A DNA stretch of 64,000 nt, taken from contig NZ_MKKE01000014.1 in the NCBI RefSeq assembly GCF_001942305.1, positions 1 to 64,000 on the forward strand. The letters are read 5' to 3'. The notes under the pieces are model-generated. The model searched no databases and was not told the DNA's origin. It saw only the letters and a list, made by a program, of their open reading frames with translations. Below are positions 20,219 through 30,914 of the stretch, in pieces (position 1 is the first letter of the stretch; the number at the start of each line of letters is the position of its first letter). This stretch comes from Saccharomonospora sp. CUA-673. GTDB lineage: Bacteria; Actinomycetota; Actinomycetes; Mycobacteriales; Pseudonocardiaceae. The translations under genes were made by a program, and so were the position numbers.

Positions 20219-23200
20219 GTGTCCAGCAGTCCTGCGTCACAGTTCGGCCCCAACGAGTGGCTCGTCGAGGAAATGTACGACCAGTTCCTCGCCGATCCCT
20301 CCTCCGTCGACGCCGCGTGGCATGAGTTCTTTGCCGACTTCTCCCCCACGCAGCAGCGAAAGCCGGACACGACCGACACGACCGACGCGGCGCCCTCGGC
20401 CAACGGTCACGGATCGGCGAGCCAGGCCGCCCCGGCCGCAGCCCAGGCACCCGCGGCGCCCGCAGCGGCCGCCGCGCCTGCCGAGTCGAAGCCCGCGGCC
20501 CCGGCCAAGCCCGCCCAGCAGCCCGCCAAGGCCGCCGACAAGGCGGACCAGGGCGGTGGCAAGGCAGACAAGGCCGAGAAGGCGGACAAGGGTGGCGACA
20601 AGAGCGAGCCCGAGTCGAAGGTTCTCCGCGGTGCCGCGGCGGCGATCGCGAAGAACATGGACGCCTCGCTGACCGTTCCGACGGCCACGAGCGTGCGCGC
20701 CGTTCCGGCGAAGCTGATGGGCGACAACCGCATCGTCATCAACAACCACCTCAAGCGCACGCGCGGCGGGAAGATCTCGTTCACCCACCTCATCGGCTAC
20801 GCCATGATCCGTGGGCTGCACGACTTCCCGAACATGAACCGGCACTACAAGCTCATCGACGGCAAGCCGCACGCGGTCACGCCCGAGCACGTCAACATCG
20901 GCCTCGCGATCGACATGAAGGGCAAGGACGGCGGCCGCAACCTCGTCGTCGCGTCGATCAAGAACTGCGAGAACATGTCGTTCCTGCAGTTCTGGCAGGC
21001 CTACGAGGACATCGTCCGCAAGGCGCGCAACAACAAGCTCACCGCCGACGACTTCTCCGGCACCACGATCTCGCTGACCAACCCGGGCGGCATCGGCACC
21101 AACCACTCGGTGCCGCGACTGCAGTCCGGGCAGGGCACGATCATCGGCGTCGGCGCGATGCAGTACCCGGCCCACTACGAGGGCACGAGCGAGAAGACCC
21201 TCATCGACCTGGGCGTCAGCAAGATCATGACGCTCACGTCGACCTACGACCACCGCATCATCCAGGGCGCCGAGTCGGGCGAGTTCCTCAAGCGCATCCA
21301 CGAGCTGCTGCTCGGCGCGGACGGCTTCTACGACGACATCTTCACGTCGCTGCGCATCCCGTACGAGCCGGTGCGCTGGGTCTCCGACATCCCCGAGGGC
21401 GAGATCGACAAGACCGCCCGCGTGCTCGAGCTGATCGACGCGTACCGGATGCGCGGCCACCTGATGGCCGACACCGACCCGCTGAACTACCGCCAGCGCC
21501 GGCACGAGGACCTCGACGTCCTCTCGCACGGGCTGACGCTGTGGGACCTGGACCGCGAGTTCGCCGTCGGCGGTTTCGCGGGCCAGGAGAAGATGAAGCT
21601 GCGCGATGTCCTGGGCGTGCTGCGCGACTCGTACTGCCGCACGGTCGGCGTCGAGTACACGCACATCCTCGACCCGGAGGAACGCCTCTGGATCCAGGAG
21701 CGCGTCGAGGTCCCGCACGACAAGCCCGAGCCCACGGTGCAGAAGTACGTGCTGAGCAAGCTCAACGCGGCCGAGGCGTTCGAGACGTTCCTGCAGACCA
21801 AGTACGTCGGCCAGAAGCGGTTCTCGCTCGAGGGCGGCGAGACGGTCATCCCGATGCTCGACACGCTGCTGGACAAGGCCGCCGAGCACAGCCTCGACGA
21901 GGTCGTCGTCGGCATGCCGCACCGCGGCCGGCTGAACGTGCTCGCCAACATCGTCGGCAAGCCGATCTCGCAGATCTTCCAGGAGTTCGAGGGCAACCTC
22001 GACCCGGGTCAGGCGCACGGCTCCGGTGACGTCAAGTACCACCTGGGCGCCGAGGGCAAGTACTTCCGCATGTTCGGCGACGGCGAGACGCGCGTGTCGC
22101 TGACCGCCAACCCGTCGCACCTGGAGACGGTCGACCCGGTGCTCGAGGGCATCGTCCGCGCCAAGCAGGACATCCTCGACAAGGGCGGCGACGCCGACGG
22201 CTTCACCGTGCTGCCCGTGCTGCTGCACGGCGACGCGGCGTTCGCCGGCCAGGGCGTGGTGGCCGAGACGCTGAACCTCTCGCTCCTGCGCGGGTACCGC
22301 ACCGGCGGCACCGTGCACGTGATCATCAACAACCAGGTGGGCTTCACGACGGCGCCCGAGCACGCGCGGTCCTCGCAGTACGCCACCGACGTCGCGAAGA
22401 TGATCGGCGCGCCGATCATCCACGTGAACGGCGACGACCCGGAGGCGGCGTACTGGGTCGCCCGCCTCGCGGTCGACTACCGCCAGGCGTTCAACAAGGA
22501 CATCGTGATCGACATGATCTGCTACCGGCGCCGCGGTCACAACGAGGGTGACGATCCCTCGATGACCCAGCCCGGGATGTACGACATCATCGACAAGAAG
22601 CGCAGCGTCCGGAAGACCTACACCGAGTCGCTCATCGGCCGCGGCGACCTGTCGGTCGAGGACGCCGAGGCCGCGCTGCGGGACTTCTCCAGCCAGCTCG
22701 AGCACGTCTTCAACGAGGTGCGCGAGCTCGAGAAGCACCCGCCGGTTCCGAGCCCGTCGGTCGAGGGCAAGCAGCAGGTGCCGGCGAACCTGCCGACCGC
22801 GGTGTCCCGCGAGACCGTCGAGCGCATCGGCGACGCGTTCGTCAACGTGCCCGAGGGCTTCACCCCGCACCCGCGCGTCAAGCCGGTCATGGACCGGCGG
22901 CAGAAGATGTCCCGCGAGGGCGGCATCGACTGGGCGTTCGGCGAACTGCTGGCGTACGGCTCGCTGGCCCTCGAGGGTCACCTCGTCCGACTGTCCGGTC
23001 AGGACTCCCGCCGCGGCACGTTCACCCAACGCCACTCGGTGCTGATCGACCGGCACACCGGCAAGGAGTACGCCCCGCTGCAGCACCTGGCCGACGAGCA
23101 GGGCCGCGTGATGATCTACGACTCGGCGCTGTCCGAGTACGCGGCCGTCGGCTTCGAGTACGGCTACTCCGTGGCCAACTCCGAGGCGCTGGTGATGTGG

Positions 23201-23953
23201 GAGGCGCAGTTCGGCGACTTCGTCAACGGCGCCCAGTCGGTCATCGACGAGTACATCTCGTCCGGTGAGGCCAAGTGGGGCCAGCTGTCCGACGTCGTGC
23301 TGCTGCTGCCGCACGGCCACGAGGGCCAGGGCCCCGACCACACGTCCGGCCGGATCGAGCGGTTCCTGCAGCTGTGCGCCGAGGGTTCGATGACCGTGGC
23401 GGTGCCGTCGACCCCGGCGAACTACTTCCACCTGCTGCGCAGGCACACGCTCGACGGTGTGAAGCGTCCGCTGATCGTCTTCACCCCGAAGTCGATGCTG
23501 CGCAACAAGGCCGCGACGTCGAACGTCGAGGACTTCATCGGCGACTCGAAGTTCCTGTCCGTCATCGACGACACCGACGTGGACCCCGCGAAGGCGCGCA
23601 AGGTGCTGATGACCTCGGGCAAGCTCTACTGGGAGCTCGTGGCCGAGCGGGCCAAGCGCGAGATCGACGACGTCGCGATCGTGCGCATCGAGCAGTACTA
23701 CCCGCTGCCGAAGCGGAAGATCGCCGCGGCGCTCGAGCGCTACTCGTCGAACGCGGAGCTCGTGTGGGTGCAGGAGGAGCCGGAGAACCAGGGCGCCTGG
23801 CCGTTCTTCGGGCTGAACCTGCCGCGCAGGCTGCCGGAGCTGTTCCCCCGCCTCGACGTGGTGGCACGGCGTCCGATGGCCGCCCCGTCGGCCGGTTCGT
23901 CCAAGGTGCACGAGGTCGAGCAGAAGGCCCTCATCACGAAGGCCTTCGAGTAA
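20219..23953 (+). CDS. kgd: Multifunctional 2-oxoglutarate decarboxylase/dehydrogenase (E2-like + E1 fusion)
   Basis: A 1244-residue enzyme of the actinobacterial SucA/Kgd/OdhA type. It links the TCA cycle by decarboxylating 2-oxoglutarate on thiamine diphosphate. The order is visible: a short N-terminal segment ([18 protein letters not shown]), an Ala/Pro/Lys linker at about 40-135, a succinyltransferase-like domain at about 140-360 with [10 protein letters not shown] and [15 protein letters not shown], and then the E1 part. The E1 part has [25 protein letters not shown] and NNQVGFTT for ThDP and Mg binding, and [16 protein letters not shown]. The frame is complete, in contrast with many neighbours. 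In relatives it is controlled by the FHA protein OdhI/GarA, which is not in this window. A strong terminator follows. Confidence 0.95.
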   Translation: MSSSPASQFGPNEWLVEEMYDQFLADPSSVDAAWHEFFADFSPTQQRKPDTTDTTDAAPSANGHGSASQAAPAAAQAPAAPAAAAAPAESKPAAPAKPAQQPAKAADKADQGGGKADKAEKADKGGDKSEPESKVLRGAAAAIAKNMDASLTVPTATSVRAVPAKLMGDNRIVINNHLKRTRGGKISFTHLIGYAMIRGLHDFPNMNRHYKLIDGKPHAVTPEHVNIGLAIDMKGKDGGRNLVVASIKNCENMSFLQFWQAYEDIVRKARNNKLTADDFSGTTISLTNPGGIGTNHSVPRLQSGQGTIIGVGAMQYPAHYEGTSEKTLIDLGVSKIMTLTSTYDHRIIQGAESGEFLKRIHELLLGADGFYDDIFTSLRIPYEPVRWVSDIPEGEIDKTARVLELIDAYRMRGHLMADTDPLNYRQRRHEDLDVLSHGLTLWDLDREFAVGGFAGQEKMKLRDVLGVLRDSYCRTVGVEYTHILDPEERLWIQERVEVPHDKPEPTVQKYVLSKLNAAEAFETFLQTKYVGQKRFSLEGGETVIPMLDTLLDKAAEHSLDEVVVGMPHRGRLNVLANIVGKPISQIFQEFEGNLDPGQAHGSGDVKYHLGAEGKYFRMFGDGETRVSLTANPSHLETVDPVLEGIVRAKQDILDKGGDADGFTVLPVLLHGDAAFAGQGVVAETLNLSLLRGYRTGGTVHVIINNQVGFTTAPEHARSSQYATDVAKMIGAPIIHVNGDDPEAAYWVARLAVDYRQAFNKDIVIDMICYRRRGHNEGDDPSMTQPGMYDIIDKKRSVRKTYTESLIGRGDLSVEDAEAALRDFSSQLEHVFNEVRELEKHPPVPSPSVEGKQQVPANLPTAVSRETVERIGDAFVNVPEGFTPHPRVKPVMDRRQKMSREGGIDWAFGELLAYGSLALEGHLVRLSGQDSRRGTFTQRHSVLIDRHTGKEYAPLQHLADEQGRVMIYDSALSEYAAVGFEYGYSVANSEALVMWEAQFGDFVNGAQSVIDEYISSGEAKWGQLSDVVLLLPHGHEGQGPDHTSGRIERFLQLCAEGSMTVAVPSTPANYFHLLRRHTLDGVKRPLIVFTPKSMLRNKAATSNVEDFIGDSKFLSVIDDTDVDPAKARKVLMTSGKLYWELVAERAKREIDDVAIVRIEQYYPLPKRKIAAALERYSSNAELVWVQEEPENQGAWPFFGLNLPRRLPELFPRLDVVARRPMAAPSAGSSKVHEVEQKALITKAFE

Positions 23954-23967
23954 GCCGCTGAACCGCT

Positions 23968-24008
23968 AAAAGCACCCGAGGGCCCCATAGGGGCCCTCGG
24001 GTGCTTTT
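23968..24008. terminator. Bidirectional intrinsic terminator after kgd
   Basis: Perfect 19 bp stem (23968-23986 with 23990-24008) around an ATA loop. A run of four A precedes it and four T follows it, so it can act on both strands. It ends kgd (+) and the convergent subtilase (-). Confidence 0.92.
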
Positions 24009-24019
24009 CGGGCGGAACC

Positions 24020-25582
24020 TCAGGGGGTGAGGGTCCAGCTGTTGAGGGTGCCGGTGTCGAAGACGAACGCGTCGGTCACCGTCAGGGTCCACTCGCCGTT
24101 GAGCTCGGCGACGTCGGAGAGGTCGACGGTGTAGGTCTCGGAGATGTCGGCGCCCGGGTCGGCCGAGGCCTCCTTCAGCGAGAACTCCGCACCGTCCGGG
24201 GCGACGAGGTCGAGGGCGATGTCACCGCGGTAGGTGTGGGTGATGTCGACCTCGACGGTCGCCTCGGTCGAGCCGGCCTCGCAGCCGGACACGGTGACCG
24301 TGCTGTCGATCGAGTCGGCGTCCGGGATGGCGGTGACCTCGTCGTTGGTCACGGCCGCACAGGTGCCCGGATCGGGGTCCGGTTCCGGGTCGGGGTCGGG
24401 TGCCGATCCGGAGTCGACGACGTTCAGCAGCACGTTGGGCGAACCCGAACCGGGGTTGCCGACGACGCCCTCGGACCCGCCGTCGACGATTGCGCCGTGG
24501 ACCTCCGACGGGGCGGCCGAGGTGTTGGCGGCCAGGTAGATCGCGGCGGCGCCGGCGACGTGCGGGGCCGCCATCGACGTGCCGGAGATCGTGTTGTCGG
24601 CCGTGTCGCCGGTGTGCCACGCCGAGGTGATGTCGCTGCCCGGCGCGAAGATGTCCACGCACGAGCCGACGTTCGAGAAGCTCGACCGCGCGTCGGTGTC
24701 GGTCGTCGACCCCACGGTCAGGCCGTCGGCCACGCGGGCGGGCGAGGAGTTGCACGCGTCGGCGTTCTCGTTGCCCGCGGCGAGGGCGTAGGTGACGCCG
24801 GCGGCGATGGAGTTCTCCACGGCGTCGTCGACGGCGGTAGAGGCCGTGCCGCCGAGGCTCATGTTGGCCACCGACGGGCCCGAGGCGTTCTCGGTGACCC
24901 AGTCGATACCGGCGATCACGCCCGCGTTGGTGCCGCTGCCCTCGCAGCCCAGCACACGCACGGGGACGAGGTCGACGCTCTTGGCCACGCCGTACTCGGC
25001 GCCGCCCACGGTGCCGGCGACGTGCGTGCCGTGGCCGTTGCAGTCGTCGGCGTCGCCGCCGCTGTCGATGGCGTCGAAACCGTCGGTGACCCGGCCGCCG
25101 AAGTCCTCGTGCGAGGCGCGGATGCCCGTGTCGATGATGTACGCGGTGACGCCCTCGCCCTCGTTCGGGTAGGCGTACGTGTCGTCGAGCGGCAGCTCGG
25201 CCTGGTCGATGCGGTCCAGCCCCCACGACGGCGGGTCGGTCTGCTCGTCCATCGTGTGCATGGTCTGCACCTGCTCGACGTACTCGACCGCGGGGTTGGC
25301 CGCGATCCGCTTCGCCAGCGCCTCGGACATGTCGGCCGAGTAGCCGTTGAACACGCTCGAGAACGTGTGGGTGACGTCGCCGCCGAGATCGGCGGCGGTG
25401 GTCTGCACCCCGTCCTTCAACGCCACGATGTATTCGCCCTCGACCGCGGTCGCGGCGTCGGCACCGAGGATCGTGCCTTCCTGCGGTGCGGCGTGGGCGG
25501 TGCCCGCCATGCCCAGCACCAGGGCGGCCGCGGTGGTGCTCACCCCCGCAACGCGGGCGATCCTGCGTCTGTCACTTCGCAC
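24020..25582 (-). CDS. Secreted subtilisin-like serine protease (S8) with P-type C-terminal domain
   Basis: A 520-residue exported protease. It has a signal peptide ending in GTAHAAP, an I9 propeptide (GEYIVALKDG to about residue 100), then the S8 catalytic triad: Asp in AYIIDTGI, His in NGHGTHVAG and Ser in GTSMAAPHVAG. A linker of Pro-Asp/Glu repeats leads to a ~120-residue C-terminal domain of the proprotein-convertase P type (EATVEVDITHTYRGDIALDL, ending in TGTLNSWTLTP). GTG 25582 is chosen because GGAAGGGA lies just upstream and it begins the signal peptide. It is likely monocistronic, and its substrate range is probably broad extracellular protein. Confidence 0.92.
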   Translation of the reverse strand: MRSDRRRIARVAGVSTTAAALVLGMAGTAHAAPQEGTILGADAATAVEGEYIVALKDGVQTTAADLGGDVTHTFSSVFNGYSADMSEALAKRIAANPAVEYVEQVQTMHTMDEQTDPPSWGLDRIDQAELPLDDTYAYPNEGEGVTAYIIDTGIRASHEDFGGRVTDGFDAIDSGGDADDCNGHGTHVAGTVGGAEYGVAKSVDLVPVRVLGCEGSGTNAGVIAGIDWVTENASGPSVANMSLGGTASTAVDDAVENSIAAGVTYALAAGNENADACNSSPARVADGLTVGSTTDTDARSSFSNVGSCVDIFAPGSDITSAWHTGDTADNTISGTSMAAPHVAGAAAIYLAANTSAAPSEVHGAIVDGGSEGVVGNPGSGSPNVLLNVVDSGSAPDPDPEPDPDPGTCAAVTNDEVTAIPDADSIDSTVTVSGCEAGSTEATVEVDITHTYRGDIALDLVAPDGAEFSLKEASADPGADISETYTVDLSDVAELNGEWTLTVTDAFVFDTGTLNSWTLTP

Positions 25583-25894
25583 GTTTTTCCCTTCCGTCGA
25601 ACTTTGTCCGGAATGGGCTGACAGTAAGCGGAAAGGCAACGAGACGACACGGTCGAATGATTTACGGAGATCGCGACGAAAGTCGGGGCATTGGACCGTT
25701 CTGCGCAACCGTTTCGGCGCCTCGGCCCACGACGGGCGGGGAAATGCATCCGGGCCGTGACCGTCCGGTGCGGATTCCGTTGCACGGCGCGGAGAAAACC
25801 CGCCGCTCGAACCCCGACCAAAGTACCGGACCAAGGTGGTGAATCCGGCGACCCCGGGCGCCGACACTCGGCTCCGGGGCACCCCGAGCGTCGG
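25583..25894. other. Intergenic region upstream of the subtilase
   Basis: About 310 bp between the subtilase start and the stop of the osmoprotectant operon, both on the - strand. The first ~110 bp upstream of the protease are less GC-rich (e.g. cgaatgatttacggagatcg) and probably hold its promoter. The rest shows no gene or clear repeat. Confidence 0.4.
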
Positions 25895-26812
25895 TCAGCG
25901 GTCGCCGATCCCGGCCAGGAATTCGTCGGCGATGTCGGCGGGGTTGCGCTTCCGTTCGGAGAACTCGACGTTCAACTCGGTCAGTTTCTCGGTGGTGAGT
26001 GCGGCCGAGATCCGGTCGAGTGCCGCGCGTTCGCGGTCCGACAACGATCCCGTGGCCGCCAGCGGCACGATGTTCTGCGCGGGGAACATGTTCCGGTCGT
26101 CATCGAGGGGTACGAAGCCGTTGGCGTCGACCGACGCCGACGTGCTGAACATGTTGGCGACCTGCACCTCGCCGGAACGCAGCGCCTCGACCGTCACCGG
26201 ACCGCCCGTGTCGGTGGTGCGGATCTCGGCGAACTCGCAGCCGTACAGCGCGCGGATCTCCTCGCGCCAACGCTCGGCCCACTGCCCCGGGCCACCCAGG
26301 ACGAGCCGCTCGCAGCGCGGCGCAAGGTCCGAGATCGACCGGATGCCCTGTTCGGCGAGGTCGCGGCGCACCACGAGCATGTCGGTGTTCTCGGCGGGCG
26401 AGCGCTCGAGCACCTCGAGCTCCGGCGGCAGAGCACGCGGCAGTGCTCGGTCGACCTCCTGCGACGTCGTCGCCTCGGTGTCGGGGTCGAAATGGCGGAG
26501 CAGGTTGCCGCTGTAGTCGGGGGCGAGCGTCAACGAGCGGTCCTGCAGCGCCTGCACCAACACCTCGCGTCCGCCGACGGGCGGGCGGACGGTGACGTCG
26601 TCGGCTCCCGCGGCGCGCAACGCGCCGGCGTAGATCTCGGCGAGCAACAGACCCTCACCGACGTCGGACGCACCGATGACGATGCTCCCGTCGTCACCGC
26701 CCTCGGCTCCCCCGCGCAGCGGATTGCCACACGAGGTCACCAGCAGCAGCACCGCACACAGCACGGCCACGACTCCCCGGCGCCGAAAAGCGCCCCGACG
26801 ATCATCGTTCAC
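25895..26812 (-). CDS. Osmoprotectant (glycine betaine/choline) ABC transporter substrate-binding lipoprotein
   Basis: A 305-residue lipoprotein of the OpuCC/ProX family. A basic N-terminus and hydrophobic segment end in the lipobox VTSCGN, so the Cys becomes the lipid anchor. The core motifs are IVIGASDVGEGLLLAEIYAGAL, LAPDYSGNLLRHFDP and the second-lobe segment QVANMFSTSASVDANGF. It binds quaternary-amine osmolytes outside the cell and hands them to the two permeases upstream in the operon. GTG 26812 overlaps the permease stop by four bases. It is last of a four-gene operon: ATPase, permease, permease, binding protein. Confidence 0.87.
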   Translation of the reverse strand: MNDDRRGAFRRRGVVAVLCAVLLLVTSCGNPLRGGAEGGDDGSIVIGASDVGEGLLLAEIYAGALRAAGADDVTVRPPVGGREVLVQALQDRSLTLAPDYSGNLLRHFDPDTEATTSQEVDRALPRALPPELEVLERSPAENTDMLVVRRDLAEQGIRSISDLAPRCERLVLGGPGQWAERWREEIRALYGCEFAEIRTTDTGGPVTVEALRSGEVQVANMFSTSASVDANGFVPLDDDRNMFPAQNIVPLAATGSLSDRERAALDRISAALTTEKLTELNVEFSERKRNPADIADEFLAGIGDR

Positions 26813-27495
26813 GCGGCCTCCTGTGTTCCGGCGCGTTCGGCCAGACGCACGCCCCGTGGCACGACGAGACGTTGCAGCGCCGCCAACAGCAGGTCCAGCA
26901 CGACCGCGAGCGCCGCCGTCAGCACCGCGCCCGCGACGACCTGTCCGTAGTCGAGGACGGCCAGTCCGTCCATGAGGTAGCGGCCGAGTCCGCCGAGTCC
27001 GACGTAGGCGGCCACGGCGGCCGTCGCGACGAGCTGCAGCACCGCGTTGCGCACACCGCCGAGCAACATGGGCAACGCGATGGGCACCTCGACCTGCCAC
27101 AACCGCTGCATACCGCGCATGCCGACGCCGCTCGCCGCGTCGACGACGTGCGGATCGACAGCCTCGACCCCGGCATACGTGCCCGCCATGATCGGCGGTA
27201 CGGCCAGCACGACCAGACCGACGAGCGCCGCCGGGGTGCTCTCGGCCAGCAGCAGGAAGAACAGCGTCACGACGCCGAGCGTCGGCAGGGCGCGCACGAT
27301 GTTGCCGGTGCCGACGAGCAGTACCGCGCCCCGGCCGGTGTGGCCGACGATCAGGCCGATGGGCACGGCGATCACCAACGCCACGGCCAGGGCGAGGGCG
27401 ACGTAACCGAGGTGTTCCAGCACGCGCATCGGCACGCCGCCGGGGCCGCCCCAGTTCGCCGCGTCGCCGAACCACGCGAGGGTCTCGGGAATCAT
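26809..27495 (-). CDS. Osmoprotectant ABC transporter permease (second)
   Basis: A 228-residue inner-membrane permease of the OpuCB/OpuCD type with five or six hydrophobic helices. The EAA-like loop VVDAASGVGMRGMQRLWQVEVPIALPMLLGGVRNA contacts the ATPase. The start ATG 27495 overlaps the stop of the upstream permease, and its own stop overlaps the binding-protein start. It forms the channel with the other permease. Confidence 0.86.
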   Translation of the reverse strand: MIPETLAWFGDAANWGGPGGVPMRVLEHLGYVALALAVALVIAVPIGLIVGHTGRGAVLLVGTGNIVRALPTLGVVTLFFLLLAESTPAALVGLVVLAVPPIMAGTYAGVEAVDPHVVDAASGVGMRGMQRLWQVEVPIALPMLLGGVRNAVLQLVATAAVAAYVGLGGLGRYLMDGLAVLDYGQVVAGAVLTAALAVVLDLLLAALQRLVVPRGVRLAERAGTQEAA

Positions 27496-28184
27496 GCCGA
27501 CACCTCCCGCCCGGTGCTCGCCGGCGCGGGCCGCTGCCAGGGTGTGAGGACCCGGCGCAGCAGCACCAGCAGCAGGTCGACGACGAGCGCGAGCAGGAGC
27601 GTCAACGCGACGCCGACCAGGATGGGCGCGTAGTACTCACGCTGGAAGCCGTCGGTGAACAGCCTGCCGAGCCCGCCGACGCCGATCAACGCCCCGACGC
27701 TGACGAGGCTGATGTTGCTCACGGCCGCGACCCGGACGCCCGCGGCGAGCACCGGCACGGCCAGCGGGAGCTCGACACCGAAGAACCGCCGGGCGGGCCG
27801 ATACCCCATCGCCGTGGCGGATGCGGTGACGGCGGGCGGCACGGCGTCGAGCGCGTCGAGCATCGGCCGCACCAGCAGCGCCGCGGTGTACAGCGACAGG
27901 GCGATGACGACGTTGATGCTGTCGAGGATCGTCGTGCCGATGATGCCGGGGATGACGACGAACAGCGCGAGCGACGGGATCGTGTAGACGAGGTTGGCCA
28001 CGACGCCGAGCGTCGGCCGGATCGGCGGCCACATTCGCCCGACCCAGCCGGCGCCGATGGCGAGCAGCACGCCCAGCACGATCGGCACCAGCGCCAGGTA
28101 GCAGTGCTCGAGCAGCCCGGACCAGAGCTGGGCCCGCGTGTTGGCGCTGCCGAGATAGGTGCCGAGCTCGTCGAGCAGGGTCAT
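27492..28184 (-). CDS. Osmoprotectant ABC transporter permease (first)
   Basis: A 230-residue permease paralogous to the next one, starting MTLLDELGTYLGSANTRAQLWSG. The EAA loop is visible in the segment VPPAVTASATAMGYRPARRF. The open frame continues far upstream, but ATG 28184 is chosen because it overlaps the ATPase stop by four bases and begins the typical sequence. It works as a heterodimer with the downstream permease. Confidence 0.85.
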   Translation of the reverse strand: MTLLDELGTYLGSANTRAQLWSGLLEHCYLALVPIVLGVLLAIGAGWVGRMWPPIRPTLGVVANLVYTIPSLALFVVIPGIIGTTILDSINVVIALSLYTAALLVRPMLDALDAVPPAVTASATAMGYRPARRFFGVELPLAVPVLAAGVRVAAVSNISLVSVGALIGVGGLGRLFTDGFQREYYAPILVGVALTLLLALVVDLLLVLLRRVLTPWQRPAPASTGREVSA

Positions 28185-29293
28185 GGCGCACCCGCGCTCT
28201 CCGGGTGCCCTTCGATCACGTCGAGCACGTGCCGTGCGGTGACGGCCCCGACGACCGCACCGTCGCCGTCGACCACGACGCCGAGGCTCGCGGGCGAGGA
28301 CAACGCGGCGTCGAGGGCGCCCCGCAGCGACGTGCCCTCCCGGTACAGCGAACCGCCCGCCACGAGGTCCGCCTCGACCAGCTCGCCGTCCACTGTGGAC
28401 CCCGGCGCGAGCCAGCCGCGGGGCCTGCGGTCGGCGTCGACCGCGAGCCGCCACTCGCCGGTGGGCGAGGCCGGGGCGCCGAGCGACACGGTCGGCACGT
28501 CCGCGACGTCCAGACCACGCGCCGACAGGAACGACAGTCCGCGGTATCCGCGGTCCTTGCCGACGAACTCGGCGACGAAATCGTCGACGGGATGGCGCAG
28601 CACCTCGGCGGGCGTTCCGTACTGGGCCAGCCGGCCGCCCACGCGCAGCACGGCGACGCGGTCGCCCATCCGCACGGCCTCGTCGATGTCGTGGGTGACG
28701 AACACGATGGTCTTGCCGAGCCGCCTTTGCAGATCGAGCAGTTCGTCCTGCAGCCCCTCGCGCACGACCGGGTCGACGGCCGAGAACGGTTCGTCCATGA
28801 GCAGCACCGGCGGATCGGCCGCCAGCGCGCGGGCCACCCCGACCCGCTGTTGCTGTCCGCCGGACAGCTGCGCCGGGTACCGCGACCCCAGATCGGCGGG
28901 CAGGCCCACCGTCTCGAGGAGCTCACCGGCACGGCGCCGCGCCGCCCGGCGGCTCCAGCCGGACAGCATCGGCACGGTCGCGATGTTGCCGAGCACGGTC
29001 CGATGTGGAAACAGGCCCGCGTGCTGGATGACGTAGCCGATGCCGCGGCGCAACTCGGCCGGGTCGACCGCGCGCACGTCCCGCCCGTCCAGCAGCACCT
29101 CGCCGGCGGTGGGCTCGACCATGCGGTTCACCATGCGCAGCGAGGTCGTCTTGCCGCAGCCCGAGGGGCCGACGAACACGGTCATGCTGCCGTCGGGCAC
29201 CGTCAGCGACAGGTCGTCGACCGCGACCGCACCGCCGCCGGAACCGTCGTGGCCCTCGTAGCGCTTGGTGACGCCACGGAACTCGATCGTCAT
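28181..29293 (-). CDS. Osmoprotectant ABC transporter ATP-binding protein with CBS-like tail
   Basis: A 370-residue ATPase (OpuCA/ProV type). Walker A is GPSGCGKTTS, the signature LSGGQQQRVGVA and Walker B VLLMDEPFSAVDP, with the H-loop VTHDIDEA. After residue ~260 a C-terminal region resembling CBS repeats (LAPGSTVDGELVEADL, SLRGALDAALSSPASLGVVVDGDG) may sense ionic strength, as known for OpuA/OpuC. First gene of the operon; ATG 29293 begins the conserved domain. Import of betaine-like solutes fits a soil or saline life style. Confidence 0.88.
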   Translation of the reverse strand: MTIEFRGVTKRYEGHDGSGGGAVAVDDLSLTVPDGSMTVFVGPSGCGKTTSLRMVNRMVEPTAGEVLLDGRDVRAVDPAELRRGIGYVIQHAGLFPHRTVLGNIATVPMLSGWSRRAARRRAGELLETVGLPADLGSRYPAQLSGGQQQRVGVARALAADPPVLLMDEPFSAVDPVVREGLQDELLDLQRRLGKTIVFVTHDIDEAVRMGDRVAVLRVGGRLAQYGTPAEVLRHPVDDFVAEFVGKDRGYRGLSFLSARGLDVADVPTVSLGAPASPTGEWRLAVDADRRPRGWLAPGSTVDGELVEADLVAGGSLYREGTSLRGALDAALSSPASLGVVVDGDGAVVGAVTARHVLDVIEGHPESAGAP

Positions 29294-29471
29294 CGTGGTG
29301 TCCTGCTCCCCTCGCGGCGGGTGGCCGGGCGCGAAATGTGACCCGGATGACGCGTTCGAACGACCGTAACCGACAGGCCCGACAGAACCGAGTTCCCGCT
29401 CGTGACGTGGCCCGGCGGGCGGCGGCGGCCGGGCGGCAGCTCCGCTGGTCACGGCATCTAGGGTGGGCGCC

Positions 29472-30899
29472 ATGAACTCGGTGCGTCAGGTGTTCGGCGT
29501 GGACGCGAAATCGCTGCGACACGCCATCGCGTTGCTTGCCGAACGGCGCTGGCTGTTCGACGACCTGGTGCGCGAACTCGCCGCCCCGCGGCGCACCGTC
29601 GAGGAACTGCTGCAGGCGATCGGCGGCGACCTCCACCGCGAAGGAGACTCGGTGTGGCTGCGCGCCGACGCCGCCGAGACCTACCGTGAGCACGCCGGCA
29701 GCCCGCACACCACGGACGGCCTCGAGACCGAGGTCGCCCGGCACATCGCCCACGTGCCGCCGCCGCTGCCCGCGCTCGACCACGTGCAGGCCACGGCCGA
29801 CACGGTCGTGCGCCGCGCGCGGTGGCTCGACGAGCACTACGACCTGCGCACCACGCGGTTGACGTTCCTCGGCGACCACGACCTGACGTCGCTGGCCGTG
29901 CGCGCCCTGCGACCCGAGGCCGACCTGACCGTCATCGACGTCGACGACCGCATCCTCGACTACGTCGACCGGCAGAGCTCGCGCACGATCCGCACCGTGC
30001 ACGCCGACCTGCGCTTTGGCCTGCCGCTGTCGGTGATGGGCAAGGCCGACGTCGTGTTCAGCGATCCGCCGTACACCCCCGAGGGCATGGCGCTGTTCGC
30101 CACGCGCGGGCTCGAATGCCTCGCCGATCCGCCCGCGGGCAGGCTCGTGCTCGCCTACGGCTACAGCCCGCGGCATCCGGCGCTGGGCCACCGCACGCAG
30201 CGGGCGCTGATCGGACTGGGGCTGGCGTTCGAGTCCATCGTGCCCGGCTTCCACCGGTACAGCGGCGCCCAGGCGATCGGCAGCGCCGCGGACCTCTACG
30301 TGTGCCAGCCGACGACGAAGGCACGCAAGGGCGGGCGGAAGACGAGCAAGCAGACGATCTACACACGCGGTGCGCAGTCCCTCGAGGCGGGCGAGACGAC
30401 GCCCGAGCTGCTGGAGGCGCTGCGCGGGTTCGCGGGCCAGAACGGGCTGCGGGTCGAGGAACGCGGCGCGGACTGGACCAAACCGGTCGCGACGAAGCCG
30501 GGCACGGCCGTGGCCGTCGACCTCGGCGCCGACCCCGGGCCGTGGCTGCTGCGCACCCTGCTGGGGGTCAACGCGGACCGCGTCGCCGTGCTGCTGCCGA
30601 ACTCCCACCCCGACCTCGTCGACGCCGCCTCACAGCAGGCGCTGACGCAACTGATCGGCCCGAAGTACCGGCTGCGCCTGCTCCGCAGCACGCCCACCAA
30701 CACGCACGCGATCGTCGTGGCCGAACCGCCGGCGAGCGCCACCGGGCACACCGACGCCACCGTGCGCGCCGTGCTCACCCGCGCGCACGCCCGCCTCGGC
30801 AACATCTGGCCCGACGCCCCCGACGACGTCGCCGACCAACGCCTCATCGACCTGCCCCGCCACCGCGTCGCCGAGGTCCGCGACCGCCTCGGCGACTGA
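29472..30899 (+). CDS. BpsA-like bis-aminopropyl spermidine synthase family protein
   Basis: A 475-residue protein. The N-terminal winged-helix-like part (residues ~1-110) is followed by an aminopropyltransferase/methyltransferase-like Rossmann domain with TRLTFLGDHDLTSLAVRAL, VIDVDDRILDYVD and the diagnostic FSDPPYTPEGMALF. That combination is the DUF43/BpsA family, which in thermophiles adds two aminopropyl groups to spermidine to make branched polyamines. The C-terminal ~170 residues are less conserved. No speD or speE gene is close, so the donor supply and true product are unknown. The frame is intact; a long hairpin follows. Confidence 0.75.
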   Translation: MNSVRQVFGVDAKSLRHAIALLAERRWLFDDLVRELAAPRRTVEELLQAIGGDLHREGDSVWLRADAAETYREHAGSPHTTDGLETEVARHIAHVPPPLPALDHVQATADTVVRRARWLDEHYDLRTTRLTFLGDHDLTSLAVRALRPEADLTVIDVDDRILDYVDRQSSRTIRTVHADLRFGLPLSVMGKADVVFSDPPYTPEGMALFATRGLECLADPPAGRLVLAYGYSPRHPALGHRTQRALIGLGLAFESIVPGFHRYSGAQAIGSAADLYVCQPTTKARKGGRKTSKQTIYTRGAQSLEAGETTPELLEALRGFAGQNGLRVEERGADWTKPVATKPGTAVAVDLGADPGPWLLRTLLGVNADRVAVLLPNSHPDLVDAASQQALTQLIGPKYRLRLLRSTPTNTHAIVVAEPPASATGHTDATVRAVLTRAHARLGNIWPDAPDDVADQRLIDLPRHRVAEVRDRLGD

Positions 30900-30914
30900 C
30901 GCAGCTCCGACACT

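Noticed and set aside
20237-23911. A very long open frame opposite kgd
   Set aside because: It is the mirror of codon bias in a GC-rich gene. Its translation is Arg/Val/Leu/His-rich without any domain, while the + strand carries a full enzyme.
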